A stretch of DNA of 64,000 nucleotides from positions 1 through 64,000 of the forward strand of contig NZ_LAJA01000006.1 in NCBI RefSeq assembly GCF_000970675.1. Direction: 5' to 3'. Source of the stretch: Domibacillus tundrae. Lineage in GTDB: Bacteria > Bacillota > Bacilli > Bacillales > Domibacillaceae. Each line of letters opens with the position of its first letter. Positions within the stretch are counted from its first letter, which is position 1. Made by a program: the position numbers and the translations under genes. The notes under the pieces were generated by a model. The model was given only the letters and a program-made list of their open reading frames with translations. It was not told where the DNA came from and searched no databases. Positions 1-11,328 of the stretch are shown here, in pieces.

Positions 1-120
1 ATTGTTTCTATGTAAGATGACAAGCATCTCACATGGAAGTTTCTTGCTTAAAACGTTGACGTTTTTATTGATTTTGTTCAGTTTTCAATGTTCAATTGGC
101 TATTCCGTCTCTTCGACAGC
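1..120 (-). promoter_or_regulatory. rRNA operon leader (5' part)
   Basis: Read on the minus strand, this stretch has the hallmarks of a Bacillaceae 16S rRNA leader. There is a boxA-like TTGAAAACTGAAC segment (about 75-94), followed by an AT-rich tract containing CGTCAACGTTT. Near the edge is an imperfect stem (about 8-36) that resembles the processing stem before 16S. The 16S gene itself would start beyond position 1 and is not in the window. The call rests on recalled leader patterns; three tandem promoters just upstream support it. Confidence 0.7.
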
Positions 121-126
121 TATAAC

Positions 127-156
127 ATCATATCATTAATGCAGTTAAGATGTCAA
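127..156 (-). promoter_or_regulatory. rrn promoter, proximal
   Basis: On the minus strand TTGACA (156-151) is followed after 18 bp by TATGAT (132-127). The predicted start lies near 120, just before the leader. It is the closest to the leader of three promoters with the same geometry. Confidence 0.7.
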
Positions 157-256
157 CAGCTTTTCGGAAAATGTTTTTTTCGAAAAGTTCGCTTCCAGAT
201 CTCTTCTCTTCCACTTCTTCATTCCAAATGAAGCAGCTTCTTAATGACAGGATTTT

Positions 257-286
257 AATATATCACGCTTCTCAAAAGCAAGTCAA
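257..286 (-). promoter_or_regulatory. rrn promoter, middle
   Basis: On the minus strand TTGACT (286-281), an 18-bp spacer and TATATT (262-257). A-rich sequence lies upstream of the -35 box, as in UP elements. Spacing and -10 box match the distal copy. Confidence 0.65.
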
Positions 287-367
287 TGTTTTTTTAAACA
301 AAATTATTAATGTAATTCGTTTCAAAAATCATTATGACTTTCGCTTGTTGTTTCAGCGACGTTTACT

Positions 368-397
368 AATATATCATCCTTGTGCGCTAAAGGTCAA
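368..397 (-). promoter_or_regulatory. rrn promoter, distal
   Basis: On the minus strand TTGACC (397-392), an 18-bp spacer and TATATT (373-368), with an A/T-rich tract upstream of the -35 box. Together with the two downstream copies it forms a tandem promoter array typical of rRNA operons. Confidence 0.65.
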
Positions 398-476
398 CAC
401 TTTTTTGAAAAAAGCCAAAAATTTTTTTCGGAATGATTTTTAAAGTTGGAACCGTCATAGGAATCCTTCCTTGAAT

Positions 477-499
477 AAAAACAACTTGGCCAAGTTGTT
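477..499 (-). terminator. Terminator after ATPase relic
   Basis: A perfect palindrome (480-499; arms AACAACTT/AAGTTGTT around GGCC) is followed on the minus strand by a short T run. It lies between the ATPase relic and the rrn promoters, so it could insulate them. Confidence 0.5.
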
Positions 500-500
500 C

Positions 501-1420
501 TTATCTTTTATTTTGAAGAAGCTTTATCCCCTCCATCATGACAACCGATGCAAATGCAAAACCTGTCGCGATAAGCCATTCACTCAAGCCAAACGAAGCA
601 GGGATAGAAAAAATGCTTCTAACGCCTGGCAGCACAGCAAAACCACATAGTAAAAAGCATAGACCGACAGCGCCGAGGAAGTATTTGTGTCTGAAAAGTC
701 CTGCTCCGACTACGGTTTGTGTATTAAGCGAGCTGCAAAGGTTCGAAGTGTACGGGTAAGGATCAGCGTCGTGAACGCCGTTGCAATCCCCGTTTCTTCT
801 GATATTTGCAATCCCATGTAATGAGAGATAATAACAGCTGTCCCGATGAGCAATCCCCGCGTGACGACTGCTTTTAATGTCTCTCCTGAAAAGATGCCTT
901 CTTTTAAGTCGCTTGGCACCCTCTTCATCACGCCCGGTTCTTCTTTTCCATTCCAAGAGCCAGCGCCGGAAGCGAGCCGTTAATTAAATTAATAAACAAC
1001 AGCTGCAGCGCAGTGAACGGATTTGGAAAATTGAAGAAAACAGCAAATAAAATGGCGATAATTGTGCCGAGATTTCCAGCGAATAAATAATCGATTGCTT
1101 TTTTAATGTTGTTAAATACGGTACGACCAACGCCGACTGCATTTATAATAGAAGAACAAGAAAAATAATGATCGATTCAACAACTTCGCCAAACCCGAAC
1201 TGGATGCCCGCTGCCACAAGCAGCACGATCACCATAGCGTCTTTAAACGCAGCTAAAAAAGCTTCCAAAGCGGATCCTTTTTCTTTCCTTCAAGCTCATT
1301 GTAGCCGTGCTCCCTACACGTTTTTGCGCTTCCGAGCCCTTAATCCTTGTCTGGAGGTTTGAAGTTCTTCCGTAACAGCGTCTGTGCTTTTACGGTCTGT
1401 TTCCAATGAATCATCCCCCT
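501..1420 (-). pseudogene. P-type cation ATPase, gutted relic
   Basis: Conceptual translation gives pieces of a Ca2+-type P-type ATPase in the correct order. Around 1410-1250 is the cation-ATPase N-terminal motif (YNELEGKKKDPLWKLF). At about 1250-1150 is the first membrane hairpin. From about 1150 the reading jumps to the segment after the phosphorylation domain (GRTVFNNIKKAIDYLF) and then the C-terminal membrane segments, ending with LLQNKR at 501. The actuator, phosphorylation (DKTGT) and nucleotide domains are missing, and several frameshifts and stops interrupt the rest. It cannot encode a working pump. Family assignment comes from the conserved GRTV.NIKK and INLINGSLPALALG-like segments. 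Confidence 0.75.
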
Positions 1421-1501
1421 TCTTTTATTTGTATCCCTTCCTTTATCCCCCTAAAAGCTAGGGTAAATAGTCAGCATTCTCCCTTTTTTGTTCCCAACTG
1501 A

Positions 1502-2365
1502 TCAATCTTTTTCATCGTGCTGTAGAAAAAAACGTTTAAATAATTTTGCTTCATCTGTTACTACCTTCTCAATTAAATAGGTGGTAGACATTTGCTTTTT
1601 AGCCGCCGCAGATGGGTAGATGTTTAGTTTTCTATTAAGAAGCTCTCCCTGCACCATCGATTTTGGCAAATATGAAATACCGAGTCCCGCTTCAATAAAC
1701 CGTTTTGTTACTTCGATCTGACTGACTGTCATCGTTTTTAAATGCGAATTTTCCTGTTTTAATTTTTTTAACAGGGCTTCCCAATAGCCCGGATGATTGT
1801 GCGTAAGGAGGCGGTAGTTTGCCAGAAGGAATGCTTCGTCTGCCCTCTCCACAATCGGACCTGCAAGCACAATGGGTTCTTCATCGACGACGATGCTGGC
1901 TGTATTCGCGTAAGCAGATGGCATTCGCGCAAGACCGATGTCGACAATACCACTGCTTACTTTTTCGCCAATATCGTATGACTTGGCAATATCAACATGA
2001 ACATCAATATGGGGGAATTAGCTTACAAACCGATTAAGCAGCTGTGGCAAAAAAGATGATGCAATTTGCGGAGCGCAGGCAATGGACAGCTTTTTTGTGC
2101 CGCCCTGCTTCCATGCATTAAAATCTTCCATGTTGCGATCAAACGAATCGATTATCTCTTTCGCACTCGGCAAAAAGAACAAGCCGGCTGGCGTTCATTT
2201 CACTGATTTTCCTGTACGCTCAAATAATTGAATATTGAGCTCGTCTTCAAGCCGCTGAATATGTTTTGTGACTGCCGGCTGAGTGATATACAGCACTTCT
2301 GAAGCTTGTCGAAAATTTTCCGTTTCGGCGGCTTTTATAAATGTTTTAAGCCAATGTATATTCAT
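1502..2365 (-). pseudogene. LysR-family regulator with two in-frame stops
   Basis: Starting at ATG 2365, the frame encodes a typical LysR winged helix (HWLKTFIKAAE, QPAVTKHIQRLE, LFERTGKSVK) and then an effector-binding domain down to 1502, 288 codons in total, which is normal LysR length. The frame is broken only by TGA at 2197-2195 (codon 57, where LysR proteins usually have Leu before TPAG) and TAA at 2020-2018 (codon 116). There is no frameshift, so the inactivation looks recent. The overall pattern resembles CitR-type regulators, but the target is unknown. Without readthrough only a 56-residue DNA-binding stub would be made. Confidence 0.8.
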
Positions 2366-2484
2366 TCCGCATCCCCTTATTCCGTTTCGTTATCAATATT
2401 TTTCATTATTTGTTAATTTTAATTATATATAAACAACACTATAATGACTAAGAGGAGGGGAAAATAATGAATTGAAATGCGCAA

Positions 2485-3207
2485 TTGTACGATGGAAAAC
2501 ACCGATTCGTATCAGAATTCGGGCAGGATGTGGTAAAGCTGCTGGCTCCATCTGCTGAAGAGCGGATTTTAGATATAGGCTGCGGCACGGGTGACTTGGC
2601 ATCTGCTTTATTTCACGAAGGAGTGCATGCTGTTGGCGTGGATCAGTCAGCATCAATGATCGACGAGGCAAAACAAAAATATCCGGATGTCCCTTTTTTC
2701 GTACGGGATGCACACGATTTGCAATATGAAGAAGAATTTGACGCTGTTTTTTCAAATGCGGCCATTCATTGGATGAAGCAGCCGGATCACGTATTAAAAA
2801 GTATTTGGAAAAGCTTGAAACCCGGAGGCCGGTTTGTAGCGGAGTTTGGCGGAAAAGGAAATGTCGCGTTTATTTCCCAGGCAATTATTCATCAAATCGA
2901 TGGTTATGATACTAGTACATATCCATGGTATTTTCCGTCAATCGGTGAATATACGTCATTAATGGAGCAGATAGGATTCCACGTTTCGTTTGCGGAGCAC
3001 TTTGAACGGCCTACTCGCCTGGATGGTGTGGATGGAATGCGAAACTGGATTAAGATGTTCGGCGATGTTGTCATGGGTGAGCAGACACCCGGAGAAAAAG
3101 AGCGGATTACAAACGGTGCGGTGAACGAATTGAAAGAAGTATGTTTTAATGGGGATCATTGGATTGCAGATTACTGGCGGATTCGTGTGGCCGGGATCAA
3201 GAAATAA
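2485..3207 (+). CDS. SAM-dependent methyltransferase, start disrupted
   Basis: A class I methyltransferase of the small-molecule (Methyltransf_11/25) type. Motif I ILDIGCGTGDLA binds S-adenosylmethionine, followed by the acidic GVDQS, the RDAHDL and the FDAVFSNAAIHWM motifs and the post-motif KPGGRF. The natural start is ATG 2467, behind a strong GGAGGGG. However, its third codon is TGA (2473-2475) where family members carry Trp (MNWNAQLYDG). Translation could only begin at TTG 2485, which lacks a ribosome binding site, so the gene may be inactive. The catalytic domain itself is intact (240 codons). Substrate unknown. Convergent with the alcohol dehydrogenase that follows. Confidence 0.75.
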   Translation: MYDGKHRFVSEFGQDVVKLLAPSAEERILDIGCGTGDLASALFHEGVHAVGVDQSASMIDEAKQKYPDVPFFVRDAHDLQYEEEFDAVFSNAAIHWMKQPDHVLKSIWKSLKPGGRFVAEFGGKGNVAFISQAIIHQIDGYDTSTYPWYFPSIGEYTSLMEQIGFHVSFAEHFERPTRLDGVDGMRNWIKMFGDVVMGEQTPGEKERITNGAVNELKEVCFNGDHWIADYWRIRVAGIKK

Positions 3208-3210
3208 AAA

Positions 3211-3250
3211 AAACGGGATTCCTGTTGTTAAACATGAAATCCCGTTTTTT
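3211..3250. terminator. Bidirectional terminator
   Basis: An inverted repeat AACGGGATT...AATCCCGTT, flanked by A and T runs, lies between convergent genes ending at 3207 and 3252. It can serve both. Confidence 0.75.
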
Positions 3251-3251
3251 A

Positions 3252-4418
3252 TTAGAATGTTACTTTTTCTCCGTTGAAAGCAGCGATATAAAGCTTTTTC
3301 ATTTCCTCTACAGATACTTCACGTGGATTCGATGGCGTACAAGGGTCTTCTATTGCACCTGCAGCCATTTGATCGAGCTGGCGGTTAAATTCCTGCTCAT
3401 TAACGCCGAATTCCTTCAATGTTAATGGAAGATTTAGTGATTTATTTAATCGGCGAAGCAAATCAGTTAACGCATCGGTAAGTTCGTCTTCCGTATTTCC
3501 GGCAAGTCCAAGCATTTTCGCGATTTCTGCAAATCGGGAGCTGTCCGCTTTTTTATTAAAATCAATAACGTACGGCAAATACAACGCATTCGCAAGACCG
3601 TGTGGAATATTAAAAATCGCGCCACTCTTATGGGATAAGCTGTGAACAATCCCTAAAAACCCGTTTGAGAACGCCATACCTGCAATGGCCTGGGCATAAT
3701 GCATATCTGCTCTTGCCTGCTTGTCGCCGGTAACTGATTTTTCGATATTGTCTACAGCCATTTTAACCGACTGCAGCGCAAGAGGATCGGTGAATACGTT
3801 GTGCATTGTTGATACGTATGCTTCGATTCCGTGCGTCAGCGCATCCATTCCTGTATAAGCCACAATGTCAGCCGGCATTGAATAAGTGAGCTCCGGATCG
3901 ATAATTGCGACATCCGGGGTAATGTCGTAACCGAATACCGGATACTTTGTGCCCGTTTCATGATCTGTGATGACCGAGAATGGTGATACGTCCGTCCCTG
4001 TACCGCTTGTAGTGGAAATGGCCACAAAACGTGCTTTTTTGCGTAACACAGGCAATGCATTCGGTGCTTTGATTTTGTCAAATGGCAAGTCAGGGTTTTC
4101 GTAAAAAATCCACATCAATTTAGCCGCGTCAATTGGTGAACCGCCGCCAGCTGAAATAATCCAGTCCGGCTGAAATTCCTCCATCTTTTTCGCGCCTTCT
4201 TTAGCTGTTTTAGCAGATGGGTCATTTTCAACTCCATCAATCAGCTGTATTTCAAAACCGGCTTCCTTCAAATACGATTCCATTTTATTTAAATAACCCG
4301 ATTTTTTAATGGATTGACCTCCGATAACGATGGTGGCTTTTTTTCCTTCCAACGTTTTTAATGTTTCCAGGGCGCCTTCCCCATAATAAACATCTCTGGG
4401 AATTGTAAATCGATTCAT
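3252..4418 (-). CDS. Iron-containing alcohol dehydrogenase
   Basis: A 388-residue group III (iron-dependent) alcohol dehydrogenase that oxidises an alcohol or reduces an aldehyde with NAD(P). The nucleotide-binding GGGSPIDAAK (about residues 90-99) and the domain signature TTSGTGTDVSP are present. The metal ligands Asp and His in GMDALTHGIEAY, the His of HSLSHKSG and the His of IPHG are all visible. Length is normal. The start at 4418 has AAAGGAG upstream. It stands alone between a methyltransferase and an ABC permease relic, so the substrate cannot be deduced. A different paralogue sits in the sigma-54 operon at 53381. Confidence 0.9.
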   Translation of the reverse strand: MNRFTIPRDVYYGEGALETLKTLEGKKATIVIGGQSIKKSGYLNKMESYLKEAGFEIQLIDGVENDPSAKTAKEGAKKMEEFQPDWIISAGGGSPIDAAKLMWIFYENPDLPFDKIKAPNALPVLRKKARFVAISTTSGTGTDVSPFSVITDHETGTKYPVFGYDITPDVAIIDPELTYSMPADIVAYTGMDALTHGIEAYVSTMHNVFTDPLALQSVKMAVDNIEKSVTGDKQARADMHYAQAIAGMAFSNGFLGIVHSLSHKSGAIFNIPHGLANALYLPYVIDFNKKADSSRFAEIAKMLGLAGNTEDELTDALTDLLRRLNKSLNLPLTLKEFGVNEQEFNRQLDQMAAGAIEDPCTPSNPREVSVEEMKKLYIAAFNGEKVTF

Positions 4419-4654
4419 TGTTGTATTCTCCTTTCAAAATAACGTTTCTTGCTGTAAATCAAGCTAGTTGGTGATTTATTGCTCGGATGTCTATTATAGT
4501 GCCCCGCTTTGTTTTCATTAATCGGTTTGCACTAAACTGCACATAAAACATTTATCACTTTAGGTATATATTAAACACTTAAAAACAAAATTAAAAGTAC
4601 GCACTTTTTTATCATATAGTGTATAAAAGTATACTGTTATAAAATTGAACAATA

Positions 4655-4706
4655 AAAAAGCTGCCTTAAAAGCTAAATTCCATTAGCTTTTCAAGGCAGT
4701 TTTTTC
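4655..4706 (-). terminator. Terminator behind araH relic
   Basis: A long stem CTGCCTTaAAAGCTA / TAGCTTTtcAAGGCAG with a T run on the minus strand. It directly follows the permease relic, so the terminator survived the loss of the gene. Confidence 0.75.
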
Positions 4707-4709
4707 TTA

Positions 4710-5177
4710 TTAACCCACTTTATTTTTATTGTAAATATCGAATGCAACCGCAGCGAGAAGGACGAGTCCTTTAATGCCCTGCTGCCAATCAATGCCAAGG
4801 CCCAGAAGCTACATACCATTATTCATGATCCCCATAACTAAGCCGCCAATGATTATTGCACCCGGCACGGTACCAATGCCCCCGTATGCAGATGCGCCGC
4901 CGATAAAGCAGGCCGCGATGGCGTCAAGCTCGAACAGGTTGCCGGCTTTTGGTGTTGCGGCGTTCAGGCGTGCTGCAAAAATCAATCCGGACAGCGCAGA
5001 TAGAACACCCATGTTGACGAACACCCAGAACGTCATTTGCTTTGTTTTAATATCAGACAGCTGGGCTGCTTTTTCGTTGCCGCCAATCGCATAATGTGCC
5101 GGCCGGCTTTTGTTTTCCTCATCACGTACGTATAGACAATAATTAAAATCCCAAGCAAAATCAATACGTTCATACAT
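4710..5177 (-). pseudogene. araH-like permease, 3' fragment
   Basis: The translated pieces match the last 40 percent of the intact permease at 21892-23055: LILLGILIIVYTYVMRK, NEKAAQLSDIKTK, FVNMGVLSALSGLIFAARLNAATP, NLFELDAIAACFIGGASAYGGIGT and AVAFDIYNKNK. A frame change near GRH and a stop after MNNGM break it. The nucleotide match to the intact copy is also high by eye (most differences are at third positions). It is therefore a diverged second copy of a sugar ABC permease, now truncated. At 5172-5177 it abuts a GH43 fragment. Confidence 0.85.
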
Positions 5178-5486
5178 GCGATGCTGGAATGTTTTATGTT
5201 CCGGATGCGCCGCTTCACTCGGCGCTGCGGCAAAATAGATGTACCACTTTTCTTCTATATAATGCAGCTCCGGCGCCCAAATAAGGCTGCTTAACGGACC
5301 TTATTTGGACTTGGCCCAGATCGTTATAGCTTGCGCTTCCCGGAGGCCATCAATGGTTTTTGCACGGCGCAGGTCAATCCGGTCAAACTCTGGGGCGGAG
5401 GCGTTAAAGTAATAAAAGCCGTCTGTATGCTTATAAATAAATGGATCTGCTTGCTTTAAAAGCAACGGGTTATGGTAAGGTGCCAT
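5172..5486 (-). pseudogene. GH43 arabinosidase, 5' fragment
   Basis: From ATG 5486 the frame encodes the start of a GH43 glycosidase: NPLLLKQADPFIYKHTDGFYYF with the conserved catalytic Asp of ADP, then RIDLRRAKTIDGL. A TAA at about 5301 interrupts it. The frame continues with IWAPELHYIEEKWYIYFAAA and HRMYE before running into permease sequence near 5175. Only the first propeller blades remain, so it cannot fold as a five-bladed enzyme. GH43 enzymes of this type remove arabinose from arabinan or arabinoxylan, which fits the neighbouring GH51 genes. Start lies 24 bp after the GH51 stop, so the gene was part of that operon. Confidence 0.8.
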
Positions 5487-5510
5487 ATGCGCATCCTTCC
5501 TTTTTTATTT

Positions 5511-7746
<2,236 letters not shown>

Positions 7747-7764
7747 GTTGATTCCTCCTGTGCT

Positions 7765-8016
7765 TCACCATTTTGTTTCTGCCGGGTGCGGACATTTTGC
7801 TTCTATTAAGCCTGCACGGTATGAAACAAGCATGCCTGATTGGCCACATGTTGTTCCATATTGCAAAAACTCACATTTCGTGCAAAATTCAAGGCGCCTT
7901 TTTCGTCTCAATAATTCTTCTTTTTCTAACAAGGAATCATCTGTAAAGAAAACGTGCGGCTGCTTTTCTACTGATACACTTCCCGTACATCCTTTACAAG
8001 AAGAAATCTTACTCAT
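7765..8016 (-). CDS. Small Cys-rich protein, DUF6171-like
   Basis: An 83-residue protein with cysteines in [20 protein letters not shown] and KCPHP, ending in a KW motif, which looks like a small zinc-ribbon. The ending CPHPxxxKW matches my recollection of the DUF6171 family of Firmicutes. Function unknown. Its start overlaps the end of the second GH51 gene by 8 bp, so the two are translationally coupled and belong to the arabinan operon. It is not secreted. The residues between the cysteine clusters are mostly charged helix ([14 protein letters not shown]). Confidence 0.7.
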   Translation of the reverse strand: MSKISSCKGCTGSVSVEKQPHVFFTDDSLLEKEELLRRKRRLEFCTKCEFLQYGTTCGQSGMLVSYRAGLIEAKCPHPAETKW

Positions 8017-9493
8017 TTTCTTTCAGTTCAAGAACAACAACGGACATTGGCGGCATTTTCACAGTTAATGACGTGCCTAAGAGAGAGAAGTCTTGAAACG
8101 ATGCCGGTTTTACATGATCCGGCTGATCAAATGTGTTATGGGCATCCATTTGTTCTCCTGTCAAAATGGTTCCTGTCACGTGAAGAGATTCAACAGCCAT
8201 TCCACGTAAATCAACAGCGACCTCCGCTTCGTTTCCATAGTCAATGTTGCACAAGCTGATGTGAATCGCTCCTTCTGTATTTTTTGAAGCAGACAGGCTG
8301 ACCTGGGGCATTGACTCATAGTCTCCCACATTGGCTTCAAGTGACAATTTCACAGCATCGTGATGCACTTTAAACAAATCAAACACGTGGTACGTAGGCG
8401 TTAAAATCATGTCACTTCCTTCTGTTAAAATCATTGCCTGAAGCACGTTAACTGTCTGGGCGATGTTCGCCATCTGTACCCGCTCGTGGTGATCCTGAAA
8501 AATGTGAAAATGGATTGCTGCGACAAGCGCATCGCGAATCGTGTTTTGCTGGTATAGAAACCCTGGATTGGTTCCCGGCTCTACATCAAACCACGTGCCC
8601 CATTCATCCACAATAATCGCCACTTTTTTCTCCGGATCATATTTATCCATTATGGTGCTGTGCTTTGTCAGCAATTCGTTCATACGATACGCTTTTTGCA
8701 TTGTGATGGCCCACTCATCTTCCGGAAAACCAGTTGCAGCTCCTTTGCCCGTCCAAAATTCACCTGGAATCGTGTAATAATGTAAGCTTAATCCATCCAT
8801 AAAGCGGGCTGATTCTCTCATCAGCACTTCTGTCCAATTGTAATCATCTATATTTGCGCCGCCGGCAATTTTGTAAATTTGGTTGCCATCATAGTTACGC
8901 ACATATGTCTGATAGCGACGGTATAAATCAGAATAATATTCGGGACGCATATTACCGCCGCAGCCCCAGTTTTCATTTCCAACACCAAAGTATTTTAGTT
9001 CCCACGGCTCGTCCCTTCCATTTTCCCGGCGCCAGTCTGCCATCGGAGATTCACCTTTAAACGTCATGTATTCAACCCATTCAGACATTTCTTGAACCGT
9101 TCCACTGCCAACGTTGCCGCATATATAAGGCTCGCACTCCAGCATTTCACAAAGCATCATAAATTCATGCGTGCCAAAGTGATTGTTTTCCACAACTCCG
9201 CCCCAATGGGTATTCACCATATGCTTGCGGTTTTCACGCGGCCCAATGCCGTCTTTCCAATGATATTCATCGGCAAAACAGCCGCCCGGCCAGCGGAGAA
9301 CCGGCACTTGAACGTTTTTCAGCGCTTCAAGCACATCTGTCCGAATGCCTTTTTCATTCGGGATCGGTGAATCTTCCCCTACCCAAATGCCTTCGTAAAT
9401 ACAGCGGCCTAAATGCTCGGCGAAGTGACCGTAAATGTTCTTGTTAATTTTTCCTTGCTCAATATCAGTATTTAATACAGCTGTATGCTTCAC
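8009..9493 (-). CDS. abf2: GH51 alpha-L-arabinofuranosidase (copy 2)
   Basis: The second GH51 enzyme of the locus (494 residues), more like B. subtilis Abf2 (XsaA) than copy 1. The acid/base is Glu174 in [11 protein letters not shown] and the nucleophile is Glu297 in [10 protein letters not shown]. It is cytoplasmic with no signal peptide. The two copies differ through most of the barrel, so they are old paralogues rather than a recent duplication. They may split substrates (arabinan versus arabinoxylan oligosaccharides), which is an inference. The gene lies 29 bp after araQ and is probably co-transcribed with araNPQ from the promoter at 12.9 kb. Confidence 0.93.
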   Translation of the reverse strand: MKHTAVLNTDIEQGKINKNIYGHFAEHLGRCIYEGIWVGEDSPIPNEKGIRTDVLEALKNVQVPVLRWPGGCFADEYHWKDGIGPRENRKHMVNTHWGGVVENNHFGTHEFMMLCEMLECEPYICGNVGSGTVQEMSEWVEYMTFKGESPMADWRRENGRDEPWELKYFGVGNENWGCGGNMRPEYYSDLYRRYQTYVRNYDGNQIYKIAGGANIDDYNWTEVLMRESARFMDGLSLHYYTIPGEFWTGKGAATGFPEDEWAITMQKAYRMNELLTKHSTIMDKYDPEKKVAIIVDEWGTWFDVEPGTNPGFLYQQNTIRDALVAAIHFHIFQDHHERVQMANIAQTVNVLQAMILTEGSDMILTPTYHVFDLFKVHHDAVKLSLEANVGDYESMPQVSLSASKNTEGAIHISLCNIDYGNEAEVAVDLRGMAVESLHVTGTILTGEQMDAHNTFDQPDHVKPASFQDFSLLGTSLTVKMPPMSVVVLELKENE

Positions 9494-9522
9494 TTTATCA
9501 TTCCTTTATCAATAAATTTTCC

Positions 9523-10359
9523 TTATCCTTTTACGCCGCCTACTGTCAATCCTTCGATAAAGTAACGCTGGAAGAACAAGAACAGGATGACAACAGGAAG
9601 AATCGTCATAACAGATCCCGCAATTAAAATATCATAGTTATTACCATATGGCGTTAAAAGAGTTGCTAAGCCGACCGGGAGGGTAAACATCGTATTAGAA
9701 CGAAGCACAACGAGCGGCCATAAGAAATTATTCCAGCTCGAAAGCCCTTGCAAAATCGCCATTGCCGCAAACGATGGCAGCATAAGCGGTGCCATAATGC
9801 GAAAGAAAATCCCGTATTCTGTACATCCATCCATTCTGGCTGATTCCATAAGATCTTTCGGCAGGCCTGATGCATACTGGCGAAAGAAAAAAACGGCAAT
9901 CGGCGCCACCATCATCGGTAAAATGACCGCTAAATACGTATCAATCATTTGCAGCCCAACCATCAGCTGGTACAGCGGAAGCATCAATATTTCAAATGGA
10001 ACCATGAGGATCAGTAAAACAAGGATAAAGATAAAACGGTTCCCTTTAAACTCGTAAACAGCCAGAGCATATCCGACCATCGAAGAGAAAAACAGGCAAA
10101 GGATAATACTCGCTGCGGAAATCAAAATACTGTTTATATACCAGCTCCAATAATTTCCAGCTTCCGTAAAAATATACGTATAGTTGCTGAAATTCAATTG
10201 TTCAAACGGTATAGAAAGCGTAATCCCGTTTCTCATTAACTCTGAAGACGGCCGTAAAGAAGAGATCATGAGAGAAAACAACGGGAAGAGAGCCAAAATC
10301 GCAATAAGTGCGATAACGATCGTGATAATAATTGTGAAAAACTTGTCTCGTGCTAACAT
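9523..10359 (-). CDS. araQ: Arabino-oligosaccharide ABC permease AraQ
   Basis: A 278-residue MalG-type inner membrane permease with six predicted helices. The EAA loop, which contacts the ATPase (ESARMDGCTEYGIFFRIMAPLMLP), is intact. The C-terminus FFQRYFIEGLTVGGVKG is typical of the CUT1 family. It pairs with AraP and the lipoprotein AraN. No ATPase gene is present, as in B. subtilis, where a shared MsmX-type ATPase powers AraNPQ. The gene follows araP by 3 bp. Confidence 0.92.
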   Translation of the reverse strand: MLARDKFFTIIITIVIALIAILALFPLFSLMISSLRPSSELMRNGITLSIPFEQLNFSNYTYIFTEAGNYWSWYINSILISAASIILCLFFSSMVGYALAVYEFKGNRFIFILVLLILMVPFEILMLPLYQLMVGLQMIDTYLAVILPMMVAPIAVFFFRQYASGLPKDLMESARMDGCTEYGIFFRIMAPLMLPSFAAMAILQGLSSWNNFLWPLVVLRSNTMFTLPVGLATLLTPYGNNYDILIAGSVMTILPVVILFLFFQRYFIEGLTVGGVKG

Positions 10360-10362
10360 GTT

Positions 10363-11295
10363 TTACTCTCCTTTCTTTAACGTGCCAGACAGTGCAAGCT
10401 GAAGAATACTAATAATGAAGATAATCAGCATTAACACAACACCGATTGCTGCACCAAAACCAAGATCATTCATACGGAAACCTTGCTGGTATATGTAGCC
10501 GACAATTGTTAAACCAATATTACCCGGTGAACCTTCAGGCCAGAATACGTATGACTCTTCATACATCCGGAAGCCGGCAATAATCGTGATCGTTACAACA
10601 TACACTGTAATCGGTTTCAGCATTGGAAGTGTAATATGGCGGAACTTGTGAATAATACCCGCTCCATCCATTTCTGCTGCCTCATATAACTCTCTTGGTA
10701 CATTTGCAAGGCCCGCCATAAAGTAGAGAATGTTCACACCGAGCCACTTCCACGTAGCAAGAAGCACCATTAAAAACATCCCTGTTGCTGCCCCAAACTT
10801 CCATTCCAGCGGTTCAATACCGAAAAACCCGACAACGGTATTTGCAAGAGAAGCCTCAGATTCTCCAAACATGAGCCTGAACACAACACCCGCTACAATA
10901 GTGGATGTCAATGCTGGAATAAATAAGGAAGCACGAAACACATTGGAGAAACGGACAAACTTAGAATTGAGCATCGTTGCCAAGATCATGGGCAGTATCG
11001 TTAAAATGACAGTCGTCAAAATAACATAAACCGTTGTATTAGACAACGCTTTAAAAAAAGTTGGATTCAAAATGCGTTCGTAATTGCTTGCCCCAACAAA
11101 CGTTGTCTGGCCGGGCAATATGGTTTGAAAGCTCATGATAAAGCCGCTGATGAGCGGATACAAAAACAAAAGCAGGAAAGAAATAATGAAAGGCGATACA
11201 AAAACGTAGGGAACCACTTTTCTCGACAGAAAGAAGTCTTTTATGGACCGTTTCGACCGACTGCTATCGGTTGTTGATACAGCGCGTTCACTCAT
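10363..11295 (-). CDS. araP: Arabino-oligosaccharide ABC permease AraP
   Basis: A MalF-type permease of the CUT1 family with six membrane segments and the EAA loop (YEAAEMDGAGIIHKFRHITLPML). The start is set at ATG 11295 because AAAGGGGA lies right before it; the upstream ATG 11316 has no such site. This gives 310 residues. It forms the heterodimeric channel with AraQ for importing arabino-oligosaccharides. It is separated from araN by a stable hairpin that could lower permease expression relative to the binding protein. Named after B. subtilis AraP, not the Geobacillus sensor of the same name. Confidence 0.92.
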   Translation of the reverse strand: MSERAVSTTDSSRSKRSIKDFFLSRKVVPYVFVSPFIISFLLLFLYPLISGFIMSFQTILPGQTTFVGASNYERILNPTFFKALSNTTVYVILTTVILTILPMILATMLNSKFVRFSNVFRASLFIPALTSTIVAGVVFRLMFGESEASLANTVVGFFGIEPLEWKFGAATGMFLMVLLATWKWLGVNILYFMAGLANVPRELYEAAEMDGAGIIHKFRHITLPMLKPITVYVVTITIIAGFRMYEESYVFWPEGSPGNIGLTIVGYIYQQGFRMNDLGFGAAIGVVLMLIIFIISILQLALSGTLKKGE

Positions 11296-11328
11296 AACAA
11301 TCCCCTTTCTTTTCACTTATTTGTATAG

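Noticed and set aside
150-443. A 97-codon plus-strand reading frame at the left edge
   Set aside because: It lies over three evenly built minus-strand promoters and has low-complexity Phe/Ser/Lys composition; no ribosome site. It is better explained as rRNA operon control DNA.
4714-5180. A functional small permease
   Set aside because: Stop and frame change within conserved blocks and a missing N-terminal half; it matches the 3' end of araH only.
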